Source of the DNA: Rallus limicola
Taxonomy: Eukaryota > Chordata > Aves > Gruiformes > Rallidae
Reading direction: 5' to 3'
NCBI GenBank assembly: GCA_022605955.1
Contig: JAKCOZ010000032.1
Coordinates: 3,286,001-3,350,000, forward strand
DNA: 64,000 nucleotides
The notes under the pieces are model-generated. The model made no database searches and was not told the origin of the DNA. It saw nothing but the letters and a program-made list of their open reading frames with translations. This document shows, piece by piece, positions 25,306-39,153 of the stretch. The position numbers were made by a program, and so were the translations under genes. Numbering within the stretch: the first letter of the stretch is position 1; the number at the start of each line of letters is the position of its first letter.

Positions 25306-27687
25306 CTAACATCAAATAAGGGCAGAAAAAAATCTTTAAAAATACTCCTTTCACCTACTCTGAAGGTAATGAGAGCCACCTAAACCTCCTACTGAGTGAA
25401 ATCTCACTACCAGCACTAAAGATATTGGAGAATGTTATTCCTAAAGCAATCTGTCCCCTCTCATCTATCGATTCCTCTACTGTGCTCCCAAGTCCTTTGA
25501 GGCTTTTTTGCCTAGGTCAGTGCATAGGCTACAAAGCTCCTTCAGAACTGGTCCATCTTTCTCTACACAGAATCTCACATCCCTCATGCAATCCCTGGCC
25601 CCATCTTGACCCCCAAAGCCATATGTGAGTTATTTCCCCGCCACATATTGTCAGAGATTCATAGCCAAAATCTCAACTTGAGCTCTTGCTGTCTTGCTGC
25701 ACAGGCAGTCCTGTCAGACAGCACTGCTTCGCTCTGGCTGGTATAGAAATACAAAGGATGAAGGTAGCTCCTGCTCTCCCCCAATGACATGTTAGCACAC
25801 AGTTGATGTTTCATAAGAGAAGGAGCAAGTTTCTTTAATTTTCTTATTTTGTTTTTATTCCACCACAGCAGTGTGAATTGCTATGAGGAAAACGTGCAGC
25901 ACCACAGAATAAAAGGATGATTTGGGAAAAGAAAGCATCCCATAACTGTACTGTAGTCAACAGTAATAAAATACTAAGTTCAGCATTTTGCCTTTTTTTT
26001 TATTTTTTTAAAGCATTCCAAATATAGCAGGTCAGTTACAAGAACAAAATTTTGAAAGAATTTTCAGAAGATCCCCTGCTGTTTTAATTAGGGAAGCTGG
26101 GGAAAAAATTACAAAACTTGATACCGTTACTATGGAGTTAACCATCCCTGGAGAACTTCCCACAGATATTTCATTAAATTACCCAAGCTAGTAGTACTCT
26201 AACATTTCAAGGGGGTTTGGGAAGCAAACCAACTCTTTTCTACCTGTTTCTGTCAACTTACCTTCCATTAGCTTATGGAGATTAACTATGCCAGACAAGA
26301 AGCCTAGGAAATCCACCCAAAGGGAGGGTATTCCTCAGGAAAGTATTCTGAAATATTACTGCTAATTACTGTTACATGCTCAGAGTGCCTCATGTTTTGA
26401 AAATTATTCTCATTTGCATTCAAGCACTGTTTACTTAACTACTAACTAGGAAAAGCTGTATATAACAGTGTGTCATGGAAGTATCTTCTGTATACAGTGG
26501 TCTTCTCGTTCTGCCACAGCTTACAGCACTACAGCTCAGCACATAAAGCAAGCATGAATTCAAAACTCACAGGCATCTCCTCATGGAGAAGTGCAAGGTA
26601 AGGGAAAGATGCCTTCCTTTGTGAAAAAAAAACAGTCAGTTTAGAAGCACCAAATCATAGTTTTCCTAACAGCAGTTAAGAGCCAAAGAAAATCCACTGC
26701 CAAAGGAACACATGAAGCCCAGAAAAATTCTTACACACTAGTAGACTATAAAGCCAGAGTCCCAAGTAGAAATCTCATGGATTACCAAGCTTTCATCAAT
26801 CAAAGCAAAGCCGCCTTAACACCACACAATGAAGGTGAGAAACGCATCCAAAGCTTGACTTCACCATCTTCATATGGCAGCTACAACGTACAAGAAAGCA
26901 AATTTTTCAGAGATTATGTTTTGTTGTCAACCCTTCCCACCATTAATTCACATTTCCACTGGTTTTGTTTTCCTAATCATGTGGGATCAGTTTTTAAATG
27001 ATAGTGCAAACAGCAGACTTGCCTGCAGCATCCTGCTGGGGACCAATGCTGCAGCCTCACGAGGGAAGCTCTTTGCTTTTGCTACTGGAGTGCACACCAC
27101 CAAAAAGTCATTTCTCCCTGCCTAGTCTGAGGAAGCTTCAGCAACTGCCCCACCACCCTTGAAATCACCTCTCCTCAATTACATGAATTGGAAAAATATA
27201 GAAGGGAAAAAAATATTAACCAAATCCAGCAAAAAGCACCAAGGCAAACACTTCATGATCACATTTTACTTCTGGTGTAGCAGATTTAACAAAAAAAAAA
27301 ACCCCACACTGCCCCAAAAAAAGCACTTGTGACTCATGGAGATGAGTATACAACGAAGATGACTCGAAACACAGACCGCCGTTGCCTTGCTGCCAGTATC
27401 AGATGGTGGCTACATATGTCTTTGCCTACTGTGCATCTCTAATTATCCTGAGGAAATGGTAACGATGCCAATCAACACTGGCTGGCCAGTAGAGAACCGG
27501 AGAAGCTTACACTTCCAGCAGCAAATCCCTGGAGACCACTTGCGTGATCTCTCTGCACACAGGAAGCATTTATGAGCTGCTTCGCTCAACAGAAGGGTTT
27601 CTGGAAAAATCAGAGCCGATAAAAAAAAAATTGCCTAAAAGAGAAATCACTGCAGTGACTGAAGCAGATATTGCACAAGTCCTCTCA

Positions 27688-27723
27688 AGAAAAGAAAAAA
27701 GAAAAAAGAAGAAAAAAAAGAGG
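27688..27723. repeat. A/G-rich purine stretch
   Basis: Thirty-six bases of almost pure A and G (AAAAGAAAAAAG-type units) on the plus strand. The lysine-rich frame across it is a composition artefact. Confidence 0.8.
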
Positions 27724-28384
27724 AAACTTCTACTATTAAGGTCACTTTCTAGGAGGGGAAAAACCCCAAGATTCTTAGATGCCATATAAATCAGTCTAAG
27801 CAACGATGATGCAAGCAGACATGAGCAAACTTTTACAGTCAGATAGTTCCATTGTCATAACTCAAAATGGAAATTCATTATTTTTAGTTCTCATTCACCT
27901 CTGCTGTATCCCATCTTGCTAAGAGTCTGTAAGACATCTTCCAAGTGATAATACATAATTCATCCCCATATTTATTTTATTAACTTACATGGTTTTATCA
28001 CAGTATTCCCCATGCTAAAAAAATCTTTTTCCCTATTCAATTTCACAACATGAATAATTTCCAGTATGCTCTATCTGGACATCAAGAATTCTTCTTTGTA
28101 TCCAGTGCAATTACTATTCTCAAATGTTAGCCTGAAAGACATCTTATGGGTCAGGTCCTTTCCTCCTCAGCATACCTGCTATAAGCCTTCCATAGATTCT
28201 TCTTTCCTACAGCTGTATCACACTTTAAGATGAGGAACACGCTTAAGACCAAGTATCAGAAAGAGAAAGCAAGTCAGGGAAGCTGTGAAAAGCAAGTGGA
28301 GAAAGTAGAGCAGGTTCTTCCCTTTGAGATGTTTTTTTATTGTTATTTGTTTTAAAATTCCCCCTACACAGTGAGTCGGGGGAA

Positions 28385-28400
28385 GGGGGGGGGGGGGGGG
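28385..28400. repeat. Poly-G tract (16 G)
   Basis: Sixteen consecutive G on the plus strand, preceded by a GGGGGAA block at about 28378-28384. It is a likely G-quadruplex former and a frequent site of assembly length error. Confidence 0.93.
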
Positions 28401-29800
28401 ACACAATGAGCACACTACAATATTTTGAGTTGTATTTTCTCATTTTAATGCTCCAAATCACTTCAACTCCAGTACACCTTGTTCTCAGCAATAATGGATG
28501 CCCTTCATCACCTTTCTAAATGTTTTAAGCTCCAGTCTTAACAAGCAGTAACATCAGACACACTCACACCAGAGTTACTCCTGTGCTTCAGTATCCAAAG
28601 TTATTCATAAGACCAAAAAGACAAGTGACTCTGAGTGGAACATTTAACCACAATTGATTTAAACCTGGAAATCTGCAACTAGATGAGATTATACCAGAGA
28701 TCTATCAGCCTTCTTCTCAGTCTGCAACAGTGACCAAGAACAGATGGCAAAGGAAGCTAGTAATACTAAGGCAAGCATGTATTAATGTTTCCCAGTGCTC
28801 CCTGGGCTCCAAACACCTGCAGCACAAGTGCTTTGGACAAGGAGGAGTATCTGTGTTTGGCCAGCTCAATGATTTCTCAATTTGTCCATTTGCTTTCACA
28901 CGCCGAAGTCAGAGTTCTTTGCACCCCCGCCAACCCCACAGCAGAGCCCCACAGCCCATCTGTGCGGGGTACAAGGATGAACTCCTTTTGCTATTTTGAA
29001 CCTTGGAGTTTCATCAGAGACCCACCAGGTCCTCTCTGAAAAGAAACCAATTCCCTGCTCACCTTTCCCCATGGCACTCAAAGCATCAGACATCTCTAAC
29101 ATGCCCCTCCCTCCTCTCCCCATGTATCTTTTCAGACTGACATGGACAGCCTGTTTAATTGTGCTGCACAGACACCATTCTGTATATAGATGAAGCCTTT
29201 CATCCATCTCTGAATTGCTGCTACTGCTACTCACTCTTCTTGCGATTGGAAGCATGATGGCTGTTTAAATACACAGACAAAGCATGGATTTACACAGTCA
29301 TAAGAGTGTTCCCTTCTGTTTTCTACTCCTTTTCTAATAATTCCCAACCCTTGAATTGGCTTCTTGACAGCTGCCAAGGGCCAATCTGGTACGTTCATAG
29401 AATTCCCTATTTAAACAGAGAGATCTCGTTCCTGAATTTTAACACTCAGTTCAGAGCCCAGATTTCATATGAAAATTAGGACTCCTATGTACATCACTCC
29501 ACATATAGCTATACTGAATCTCATCTGCATTATTACCCAGACACTCAATACTCTAAGGCCCTTTTGTCACTCTTCACAGTTCTCTCATCTTTCTAGAGTA
29601 ACAATCCTCAACATACCAGTACCTCTTTCTTCCAAGGCAACAAGGAAGACTAGTACACCACAGGTTTGTTTGTAGCCTCCCTGCACTGTCCAAGCTGATT
29701 CTCCATTTCTAATTTTAAAAATTATTATTAAATAGAAAAAAATTAATCACTGCAGGAACCTTTGTTCTTATTCCCCTTGGTTCTTTACAACCCTACTTGA

Positions 29801-29900
29801 TCATAGAATGTTTTGGGTTGGAAGGGAGCTTGATGATCATATCATTCCAGCCCCTTGTCATGGGCAGGGACTGCCTCCACATCTCACTACAAGAGTCACA
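29801..29900 (-). mobile_element. CR1 LINE 3' fragment, truncated
   Basis: Read on the plus strand this is the reverse complement of a CR1 tail: TCATAGAATG, then TTTTGGGTTGGAAGGGAGCT, then GATCAT, followed by a diverged CCAGCCCCTTGTCATGGGCA block typical of CR1. The element therefore lies on the minus strand with its 3' end at 29801. Its upstream end fades out around 29900. It is short and diverged, with no coding capacity. Confidence 0.85.
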
Positions 29901-32521
29901 TGGATTCTTCCTTATTTTGCTGCATGTCCATGCAGCAATTAGTTCCAGACCTTCCCAGCTTCAACCAGCTTGCCTAGTACTGACATAAGACTCGTTGATC
30001 TGTGGTTTCATCCAATAGTCCTGAACTACTTTGAGAGCAGCCGTTTTTCTTCTCTCTATTGTCTATTTTGTTCTCATTCCCCTTTTGGATACCAAGTTCA
30101 GCTGCCATGGATTCATAGCTCTAACTCCTACAAGTATATCACAGCCAATGCAAGAAGTGACATTAGGAATGACACCCTCTGCATTTCTCAGGAGCAGGTA
30201 AAAACTGCTGCTCCTCCGGTGGGGTTCCCCAAGTAGCTACACCTTGCAGTAACTGTAGCATTTTAAGTTCCCCACTCAATTTCTTAGACTTAAAGAAGCA
30301 TCTGTCCAAGTGCTCATTTATGAGACCCCATTTTAACAGCATCTGTTCAAACCTGTTTCCTATCTAAGTTTTACAACATCTGCTGTATCTTCCTCTACTG
30401 AAGAAAGTTTTAAACCCACCCCACTCGTGGGCAGTGCTTCATGCCAAACTACATGCAGTTCCACATTCGTTAGCTGCTTTTCTTTTTAAATTTCCCTTCA
30501 CTCTCCAAGCCTTCTTTAGGCATCAGCAGCCACTTCCACTGCTATTTTGACTAGATATCCCCCGATTCAGACATTGCTCCCATTCTCCATTTTTAACCAC
30601 AGCTTTTCAGTTCTCTGATCCCATGTACAAGATGTGTAGCATTCCGGAGGATGTTACTACTGAGCACCCAGACACACACTGTTGAGGGTCCTCTTCAGTC
30701 TAAGTCCTCAATCACTAATAAACACATGGACCACAATCACCAGTTATCCCCCAGCCCAAGAACCTGTCAAGACATCAAATGACAGCTAAAGTATTTTGCA
30801 CTTGCCAGGTAAGTTACCTTGTGGTGCCCCAAAAATGCAAGCAGCCACACAACTGACAGTCAAGCCCCTGCATTCCCAATCTTTCTGCCTCTTGGCTGGG
30901 ATCCCTATCCCTGAAAGCCTACTCCTGATGCAAACAAACATGCATGCCATCACTTGAAGGAGAGAACCCATTTGCAGGACTATTTCTGCCCTTGGTGCAT
31001 TGATGATGTCTCATGCAGTGCTTCCACCCTTCTCGGCAGTCCTATGGCTGCTAGCCTAGAGATGAGGTTGTCTAATACAACAGCTGTAGAGTCAAGTTAA
31101 TGGTGCACAGCAGCAGAAGATTGAAGTTCTGAATCAATTTCCTGCATGTCAAGTTGGCCAGTTATTTTAACTAAAGTCTGCAATTACCAAATAAACATCA
31201 GAAAGCAATGAAAGAAACAGACTTCAGACCTTTATACTGTTAATTTCAGTGTCTATCACACTATAATTTAAAATTAGCAGCTGTGTCACAAAGGTACAGT
31301 TGCAGCCACCATTTATTACTGAGAGAACAAAGACTGAGAGCAGCATCACCCCTCCAACACGCTGCAACCAGCAAACCCAAGCTGTTCCCAGTACAACACA
31401 CAGCACCCCCCCTTGGTTTTCTAGCCACGAAGAGCTCTACACACAGGTTTTACCCTTATCTGCACATTGCTGAAGCAGGCACAGCCACAACTTCCCCACA
31501 TGGGCTAATTTAATGAAAGCTGAGATTGGTCCCCATAGCAAATTAGGGATCCGCCTGCAGCAGACCATACAGAGCTCCAATCCCAGAAGATGCAACTGAG
31601 AGTTTCCCTAACAACATTTGGAAGTTAGCCAGCTTTATGAGTAAAGACACTGAAGGAGAAAGTCGCAGTTATAAGAACAAGAAACACAAAGAAAACAGGT
31701 TTAAAGCATAGTTCTCACTATCATTTGTAGATCAATACAAAAAACCTACATACACACCTAAGAACTGTTTGCCTCTAACATGCATATGAATATGATTTTG
31801 ATGGTAAAATCTCAAATATTACTTTGACAGAAAAAATCTCTTATAAATTTAAGGCAGCTATCCTAAACACTAACCTCACATGAAAGTAAAAAAGGTATCA
31901 GCTCTGGAAATACATTGTTCCACAACTGTTAACTGCCTGAAGCAAATGAACCCTGGACCTTGATACACAGTTGCTACCAGTGGTGCAAATCACCACAGCT
32001 GTGAAGGTCCCATTTCCCACTTTGCCAAATTATGATGGCGTAACAGAAAGCTACCTCACTTCAGCAGCAGTAAGATTACTGGATAATTGAAATAAACCCC
32101 ACAAAGAAAGAAAAAAATGGCTAAGGTAGTGTATTATCCAGTTGTAATGTAATACTGTGTGTATGCATAGGTATTAAATATATATATTTATGAAATAGCT
32201 GCAGAAGTTGATAGCAGCTTTTGAAAGAATAAAACTTGAGAGGAAAAACAAAGCCAGATGAGATGCTTATCCTTAGAGGAAAGACAGCATGAGGTGGTAG
32301 GGGGAAGAACATTAAAATGCTGTATAGAGTTATGGTATGTGATATCCCCAGACCCTCTATAGCTTGGCAGAGTTTATTTTATTGTCTCTGCCAATTTATT
32401 CCCTCACACACACAATAAATATCACTTCTTTCAACTTGGCAAACAACTAAACATTGCAGGCAGACAATTTCCCTTGCAATATACTGTACTGAGAAAAGGT
32501 TGGTTTGGGGAGGGGTTCTGT
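29901..32521. other. Non-coding, intron-like DNA
   Basis: No supported gene. A strong plus-strand donor (GCCAG|GTAAGTTACC near 30808) follows an open segment from about 30719, but the only acceptor nearby is weak and there is no partner exon in phase, so I did not call it. A short (TA)n run lies at 32177-32188. Confidence 0.55.
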
Positions 32522-32812
32522 TCACAGAATCACAAGGTTGGATAAGACCTTTAAAGATCATCAAGTCCAACCATTCCCATCCTAAGCTAAACCATATCTT
32601 TAAGTACCTCATCTATCCTTTTTTAAAACACATCCAGGGAAGGTGACTCACCCCCTCCCTGGGCAGCCTGTTCCAGGCCCCGACAACTCTTTCAGTAAAA
32701 ATTTTTCTAATATCTGATCTAAACCTGCCCTGGCACAGCTTCTTGCCATTCCCCATCGTCCTACCTCCTGTCACCTGGCTGAAGAGACCATCACCCACCT
32801 CTCTGTTCAGGT
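32522..32812 (-). mobile_element. CR1 LINE 3' region, about 290 bp
   Basis: The plus strand shows the reverse complement of a well-preserved CR1 tail. In order it has TCACAGAATCACAAGGTTGG, AGATCATCAAGTCCAACCAT, a CACATCCAGGGAAGGTGACT block, CCCTCCCTGGGCAGCCTGTT, a TCTAAACCTGCCCTGGC block and AGAGACCATCACCCACCT. The element is on the minus strand with its 3' end at 32522 and its 5' truncation near 32812, just before a T-run. The relict minus-strand frame at 32613-32798 (with RFRSDIRK and WNRLPRE) comes from this element. It is a dead, 5'-truncated copy. Confidence 0.93.
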
Positions 32813-35800
32813 AATTTGGGTTTGTTTTTTTTTTTTCTTTGTTTCCCCTCTGGAGAGGATCTTAAATGATACTGTCTTAGAACATACTTCACAAACTGAA
32901 GCATCACAGGTAAAAGCCAGTGACAGGCCATTTTTGCTGCAGCCAGCCAGCCTCCCACAAAGCATTCAAGATACTGGGACACACAGTGACAGATGAAACA
33001 TCACTTGTGATGCTTTGCAAACCAGCATACATAGGGAGCTAAACTATTGGGTATCCAAACACCCAACTGAGTTCTAGGAAGACTCTGCAACCTTTTCATA
33101 CCTCCAGGGTATTCCCTATCATAAGATCATAGGCCAAATGAATAAAAGAGTGCTTAGTCTTTTCAGAAAGCAGACCAACAATCTAAAGCCCTTGGCTCGT
33201 ACAGTAGGAACCCATGTAATAATAAAGGCTACATAAAAACTGGGTAAACAAAGCAAGAAATTGGACAAACTCTTTCTATTCAGCTTTAACCTTCTGGTAA
33301 GAGCCCAGTCAGCACCTGAGCAATTCCTGTACCACATACCTGAGTACAGGAGGCACTGGTCACAGCTCTCTACTTAAGTTTGAGCTACATTTTGCACTTC
33401 TGGATAAAGATATCCTCCTTTAGGACAGCACTTGTTCATAATTTCCAGTGACTTTATGAATAGAACATTAACCAGTTGAGCTACATACATCTTAAAATTT
33501 ATTCCTGAAGACATCCCACCTGTGTTTCTGTAGTGTTGCAAAGGGAAAGGAAATTAAATACCTCAGCAAAAGCACTGCACCTTGGACTGTAACAGCAAAG
33601 TGTAACATGTAAAATCACACTGGTACTCCAGTAAGACACCAAACCACAGCTATGATTTTCAGATGTGCTCCTTTACCATAAAAGGCCATTAAAGGTAATA
33701 TGTAATTTGAACTATTACCATCATCTCTTTATCCTGATTTTACTTCTTGCTTAATAGATATCCCCAATTGCATCGTTTAAAAGGCTGACCTATTTTAAGA
33801 GGGGGTCCCCTTCCTGTGCCAACTAGCAATACAGTATGAAGAAAGCCAGCACTGCACAGCAGCTTCACCAACAGCTGTATTTTACTGCTACTTCCTCCTT
33901 CCCACTAATTTCCACAAAATATTCCAATTAAGGCACCAAGTCAAACAACATGGTACGCCAAGGCATGGCCAGAGCTACTTTTCATACAGATCTGGCTTAC
34001 AGAAACAAAAGTTACCAGCAGTAGTAGCAGTGCAGCCCAAGTTCTGCTGGGCCCTACCTAAGGGTGTAACCACCATGCCTGGCAACACAGGCATAGCAGT
34101 GCTTGAGCAGCTACTCCTTCCACACGCCAGATAACAAGCCCTATGTGCTACACAACTGTGCTGATTTTTCACTACACATTCCTAATGGCCACACAGGGCT
34201 TCTGGATAAAACCACCTATAGAGACACCATGCCCCCCAAAAGCAGAAAGAGGTTTTGATGTTATTTCTCCCAAGTCTCAGGCCAGCAGCGCTACTGGAAA
34301 TACTACATACTGGGGGAAAGGGACAGGGTCTGACGCCTGTGATTCACCCTGACCTCAACAATCAAGGACTTCACCTTGGGGAACAAACAGAAGTGCTCAA
34401 ACACACCTCTGCTCTTTCTCCTTGGTGGCTATACTGCTGTGCAGCACTGATACGTCACTTGTCAAAGCCACACCTATGGTGAGCTGTAATACTGGGCCTT
34501 GAAAAAGGTAACACAAAGTACAAATTAAAATGTTTCTCTTTGTAGGCGAGAGAGCGCGCGACACCCTGGTTGTTCATGAATGCATATTCTCAGGAGGCCT
34601 CGGCAGCAAGAGACAAGTACATTTCCTACTGTCACCATCAAGAGCACGGTGGATGAACACAGATTAAATAGCTGATCCTGCTCTCTGCCTGTGGCAGGCT
34701 GTCAAGCCTGCTGATCAAAACCTTCTCGTCTGGATTCAAGTCTTGATGCTCAATGCAGAGCATCTGGGTAGAAGAGAAAGCCGTACAAGAGGTCAAGCCA
34801 CGGTGATTTGCAAGCTGTAAAATTCAACACTCCTGTTAGCTCCTCAGACCATTTCTCTCTTCTGTTCAGGATCAGCCATTTCCATTTTCTGGCCAGGACC
34901 CTCAGACTAGAAGCATATGGCCTTCCTGCTAATTAATGCTACCAGTCTTCCCAAAATTTCCATGCAATTTCTGGTCTCTCCCACATTCACATCCTAGAAA
35001 CAACATCATTCAGCGATGCAACTCACATGAACAGCAGTGAACAGCAGCAATTTAAAAAAAAAAAGCTTCCAGCATGCTAGCCATTCTACCTAGCAGATCG
35101 ATCATTTAACAGGAATTATATCCAGGAGTTATTTGCAAAACTGAATCAACAGAGAATTTGTTCTGCCTTGCTCCCACCATAACGCTGCACAGATTCAAAT
35201 CAATCTAATTTAAAGAACATTTCCCTGTGAAGGTAGCTACTATTCCCACAGTAAACAGCTAACCCATTTACTAGCATTAATGACTTAAATGATGCTTAAT
35301 AGCAACATTACACAATACCACTTCTCACATCGCATCACCAAACAACATGCTCCTTAACACAAAAAAGCAAAGGAACAATTCCCTTCAAACACTAGCACAC
35401 ATTTCCCATGATACCGTAGGAAATTCTCTCTCCTTTTTGGTAGGGTATTTATGTTTGTTTGTTTTCCTGCACTTCAGAGTTGTTTCACAGCTCAAAACAA
35501 GTTAAAAAAGTGTTTTATTTTAAAAAGCCCAAGTACCTGCTTCATACCGTCCATGACATCAGAACTTTGTTACAATTTCATCTACTTTGCCTCTAATAAG
35601 AAATGACTCTACATATTCTTTAAACAGATAAGTTTATGTCAAAGAAAATCACTTTCAGATATTTTATAACAGTTTCACCCACAAAGGAATGTTTGAGGTT
35701 TATGACAACATACACCTGCTCATTTGAGAACATGCCTTCCCCTCTCAATGGGAAGAAACAAGGAAAAAAAAATAAAGAGGCAGAACTAATGCAACAATTC

Positions 35801-38800
35801 TGTCTTCCACACTGAGAAAGCCAGCCAGATACAGGGACTGACTCTCGCAGCTGAAAAAGGGAAACCCCATCTTAAACACCCACAAGCCTGAAGCTTCTGC
35901 CCTGGGGTAAAGCTGCCCCACCCTTACTGCCACACAAACTGGGGCCACTACAGCCAGCAGCATCCCAGGATCTTCCAGTGCCCATCACAGCACCTTCCCT
36001 TGTTTAGCAATGTAAAAACATTAGCTTCACATCAAAATCCTTTCCACTCCCCATACAATGAAGCACGCAGGAAACACTCAAGTTGCTTCCTTGAATAGCA
36101 GCACGTCGATAATGTGTGTTCCAGTATCATTTACACCTGTAGTACACAGCCACATTACCTTTACTCAACCACAAAACTCAGCACAACACACTGTCTGGGA
36201 TGCACACACAGCCAACCTGCTCTTTCAGCTGACTTCAGCAATCCATTCCATTCACACAGTATTAATTTCCACTACAAGTTTCATTTCTGCAGACCACACA
36301 GATATTCCTCTTACAGAGGGGACAGGCCAGCAGCAAGGTGCAAAGAAACATTAAGTCACCTACTCACCCTCCTCCACCCCAAAGCACTTCTGTTTTCCAA
36401 GTCACCTTCATGCAGTGAGAAGCTGCAACTGCATTAGGGTTATAAAGGATCATAAAAACATAAAGGATGTGTTTTCAGCTTTGAGTATTTCAAGATAAGC
36501 TTTTTTTTTTAGGGGAAAAAAAAAAAACAGTAAACTCCCAAAAACTAACCACTGAAAAACTCAAAAAAATATTAAAGTTCTACAACAGATTGGTCCTCTG
36601 TTCTCCTCCATGCTCTGTTTTAGTTCACTGACTATAGATTCTGTATTGAGCCTGTCATGTGAAACACTCATAAGAAAAATAATGAAAGCACCCTGATCCC
36701 TCACCTTTTCCCAGGTTAGCAAACTGCACACACTGCAGATTTCTATAAATACAAGCAAAACGTGTTTAAAGAAACTGAAACCTCAGTTTACAGAAACACC
36801 TACAAACATACCCCTCCACAAACATCCCCAAAACCAGGCAGCTATGGCTAACAGTGACAGTGGGCAGACACCGTTCCCTTCCAGGACTTTCTCCTGTTTT
36901 TGGCTCCAAGGTCCCTCAGCACAGTTTCCTGACAAGAAGTTGCCACAGCGAGGGAAGGGCAGAGCACCCTACAACATGGCAGAGGCAGGTTTCTTTAAAG
37001 GCTTCACGCAGTGTTCCTCACCTACTGCAGAGTCAGAAACAGGAAAAACAGTCTCTTTCGTGCTTTAACTGAGGAGCACTGCTGATGGGGTTGGGCAGGG
37101 GAAGCACTGGTGGTCTTATTAGCTGACCAGCACATATTAAAGCTTGCTATGCTGTCCTGAAAAGCCTGCAGGTACCTCATCTAGCACCTGGGTGAAATCC
37201 CTATGAAGCACAGGGAGGGTACAGATCCCTTCCAGGGAAACCGCTGTAACTTGTGCTTCAGCAGAACATCACAGCAGATGATGGGCCCTTGTCCAGGAAA
37301 CACCCTGGTGCACAACCACCTCAGAAACTGCCCATCTGTCCTTAGGTACCAACAGGATGCCTGGAAATCTAGATGCAGCAACAGCTAGGAAACTCCAACA
37401 AGACAGGCATCCTTGACTTCCCACTGTGCATACCTAGAAAGTCGCTCTGAAATTCCCTGCATCTCTACTGTAGTCATTTACTGTATTTTTCCAGAGATAA
37501 AAGTATTTCTGAAAATAGAATACTCGATACCACCATTCTCAAAAGTGCTTATTGATTTCTGCCCAGACTTAACAAGATATTTGACTTTCTGAAGCTATAC
37601 TTAATTTCTTTGTCATTATATTGCCTCTCCCTGATCTGCACTCCCTTCTAACGTTTCTCAGTATAAGCATCATTTCTCTCTTTCTCTTAAACATGTAAGG
37701 TGGTGAAAGCGTTTTGCGTACAGCAAGCCACTTCTGGAGAAACAGGGCTGCATCCAATTCCTCTAGAAAGGAACATTCTGAGACAGAGATACAGCCAGAG
37801 GTAGGGATAGCTCACCAATCAATTGTAAACAGGCTTTGAGAAAAAAACAAACAAACTAGCAACTTCAAGCAACTTTGGATAGTTCACAATTGCTTCACAT
37901 TCAAGAACTGGTAAAAAAATTAAGACTTAACAAGAATACTCTGAGATTAGAAGCACAACCTACCTACATCTTCAGGGGTTTACCAAACACTGCAATCTGC
38001 CAGCACCCACACATTTTCATGTCAACTAAGTCAGTTTAACTTGGACAAAAAGAAACACAAACATAAGAATTAGTTTGTTAAAAAAACCCACAACCACTTC
38101 GCCTACATTTAAGCGGTGCCTTAAAATAAGAAACAATGTAGAAATCATGACTGACATAGCAAGACAAAGTGTGCCTTGCTAGTTTCATGCTTTATTTTCT
38201 ACAGGGAGTTCCTTCAAACTCCATCATCTGGTAAACTAATACCCCTGCACTAGGAATTAAAGCAAGAGTCTGCTTTGGAAACAGGCTAAGACAGGAAGAC
38301 AGTTTGGATTTCTCTAGCAACAAGCATGGCCATAACCACCCAACGATGGAACTGGGAGACAGAGACACAGGGAGCTGCTGCTGATAATGCTTCAGCACAA
38401 AACATCATGAAACCATTCTAATCCAACTCATACCTCATAAAACTCACAATGCAAAAGCAAAAGGTTTAAGCAGTAGGGAGTGAGCTTAAGGTTAAATTTT
38501 ATATATATGTATTTCCCTCTAAAACAATATTTTAGTCACAAGAGACTTTACAGGGTAAAGTTATATCCTGCAAGGATAAATGAACCTGAAATTGCTTTCA
38601 GGGAATAAATATTTGTCTGAGCTCAGAAAATGCAATATATCTAAAAAAGAAGGTAAGCAGGATATTTCTGGCATTTTACCAGTGAATTTACTGATGGTTT
38701 ATCCTATTCCATTTTATCCTTCAATTTAGACAGTATTATTCACTGCTATGGTTAATTCATGTCCTTTTCTTTTTCCTAATGCCACACAGATAAAAACACA

Positions 38801-39148
38801 GGTCAGAACAAACACACAACTCTCTTAAACCCAAGAAATCCAGATGAACTAATCATCTGAAACCACCTATTCAAGGAATAAAGGGCATCAGTCAAGATAC
38901 ATATATGGGGCAGATTCTATCTGCCTTCACAGGCTACAAAGGTGCAACTTCAGGGAAGGAAGCACCTTCCAAGTCCCCAAGGGGAGATGGAAGTTAACTG
39001 TCAAACTTAGTTCTTCACTCCCTCCGTGGATGAAGGAAGAGATTAAAAATACCTTCTGAATTGAAGTATGGTTTTCCCACTTGTAAAATATGCAGAGGGA
39101 AAGGCCTCTGCACTCCAGCACCTGAGCAGGGCTATTTAAAACAAAGAA
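32813..39148. other. Non-coding, intron-like DNA
   Basis: No supported gene. A T12 run follows the CR1 fragment near 32826. At 36501-36527 a T10 run, a five-base AGGGG spacer and an A12 run form a perfect A/T hairpin. A short (TA)n lies near 38500. Open frames here reach at most about 107 codons, without motifs. Confidence 0.6.
36501..36527. repeat. T10-AGGGG-A12 inverted repeat
   Basis: Ten T, five bases, then twelve A can fold into a simple hairpin. I see no element around it; replication slippage would explain it. Confidence 0.8.
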
Positions 39149-39153
39149 AAAAG
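39149..39153. repeat. Target-site duplication AAAAG (left)
   Basis: The five bases immediately left of the LTR, AAAAG, are repeated exactly at 40752-40756 on its right side. A 5-bp duplication is usual for ERVL-like retroviral integration in vertebrates. The A-rich sequence makes a chance match easier, so the LTR ends also matter. Confidence 0.75.

Larger units (their letters stand above)
25306..29800. other. Non-coding, intron-like DNA
   Basis: No supported gene. It holds an A-rich/purine stretch at 27688-27723 and a G16 run at 28385-28400, with an A-run followed by CCCC near 27291-27304. Frames around 28.7-29.25 kb on both strands overlap one another and show no motif, so I treat them as chance. 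Confidence 0.6.

Noticed and set aside
30719..30807. Plus-strand open segment ending at a strong GTAAGT donor
   Set aside because: It has no good acceptor and no partner exon in phase. Single donor matches are expected by chance at this window size.
32613..32798. 61-codon minus-strand frame with RFRSDIRK and WNRLPRE
   Set aside because: It is relict sequence of the CR1 element, not a host gene.
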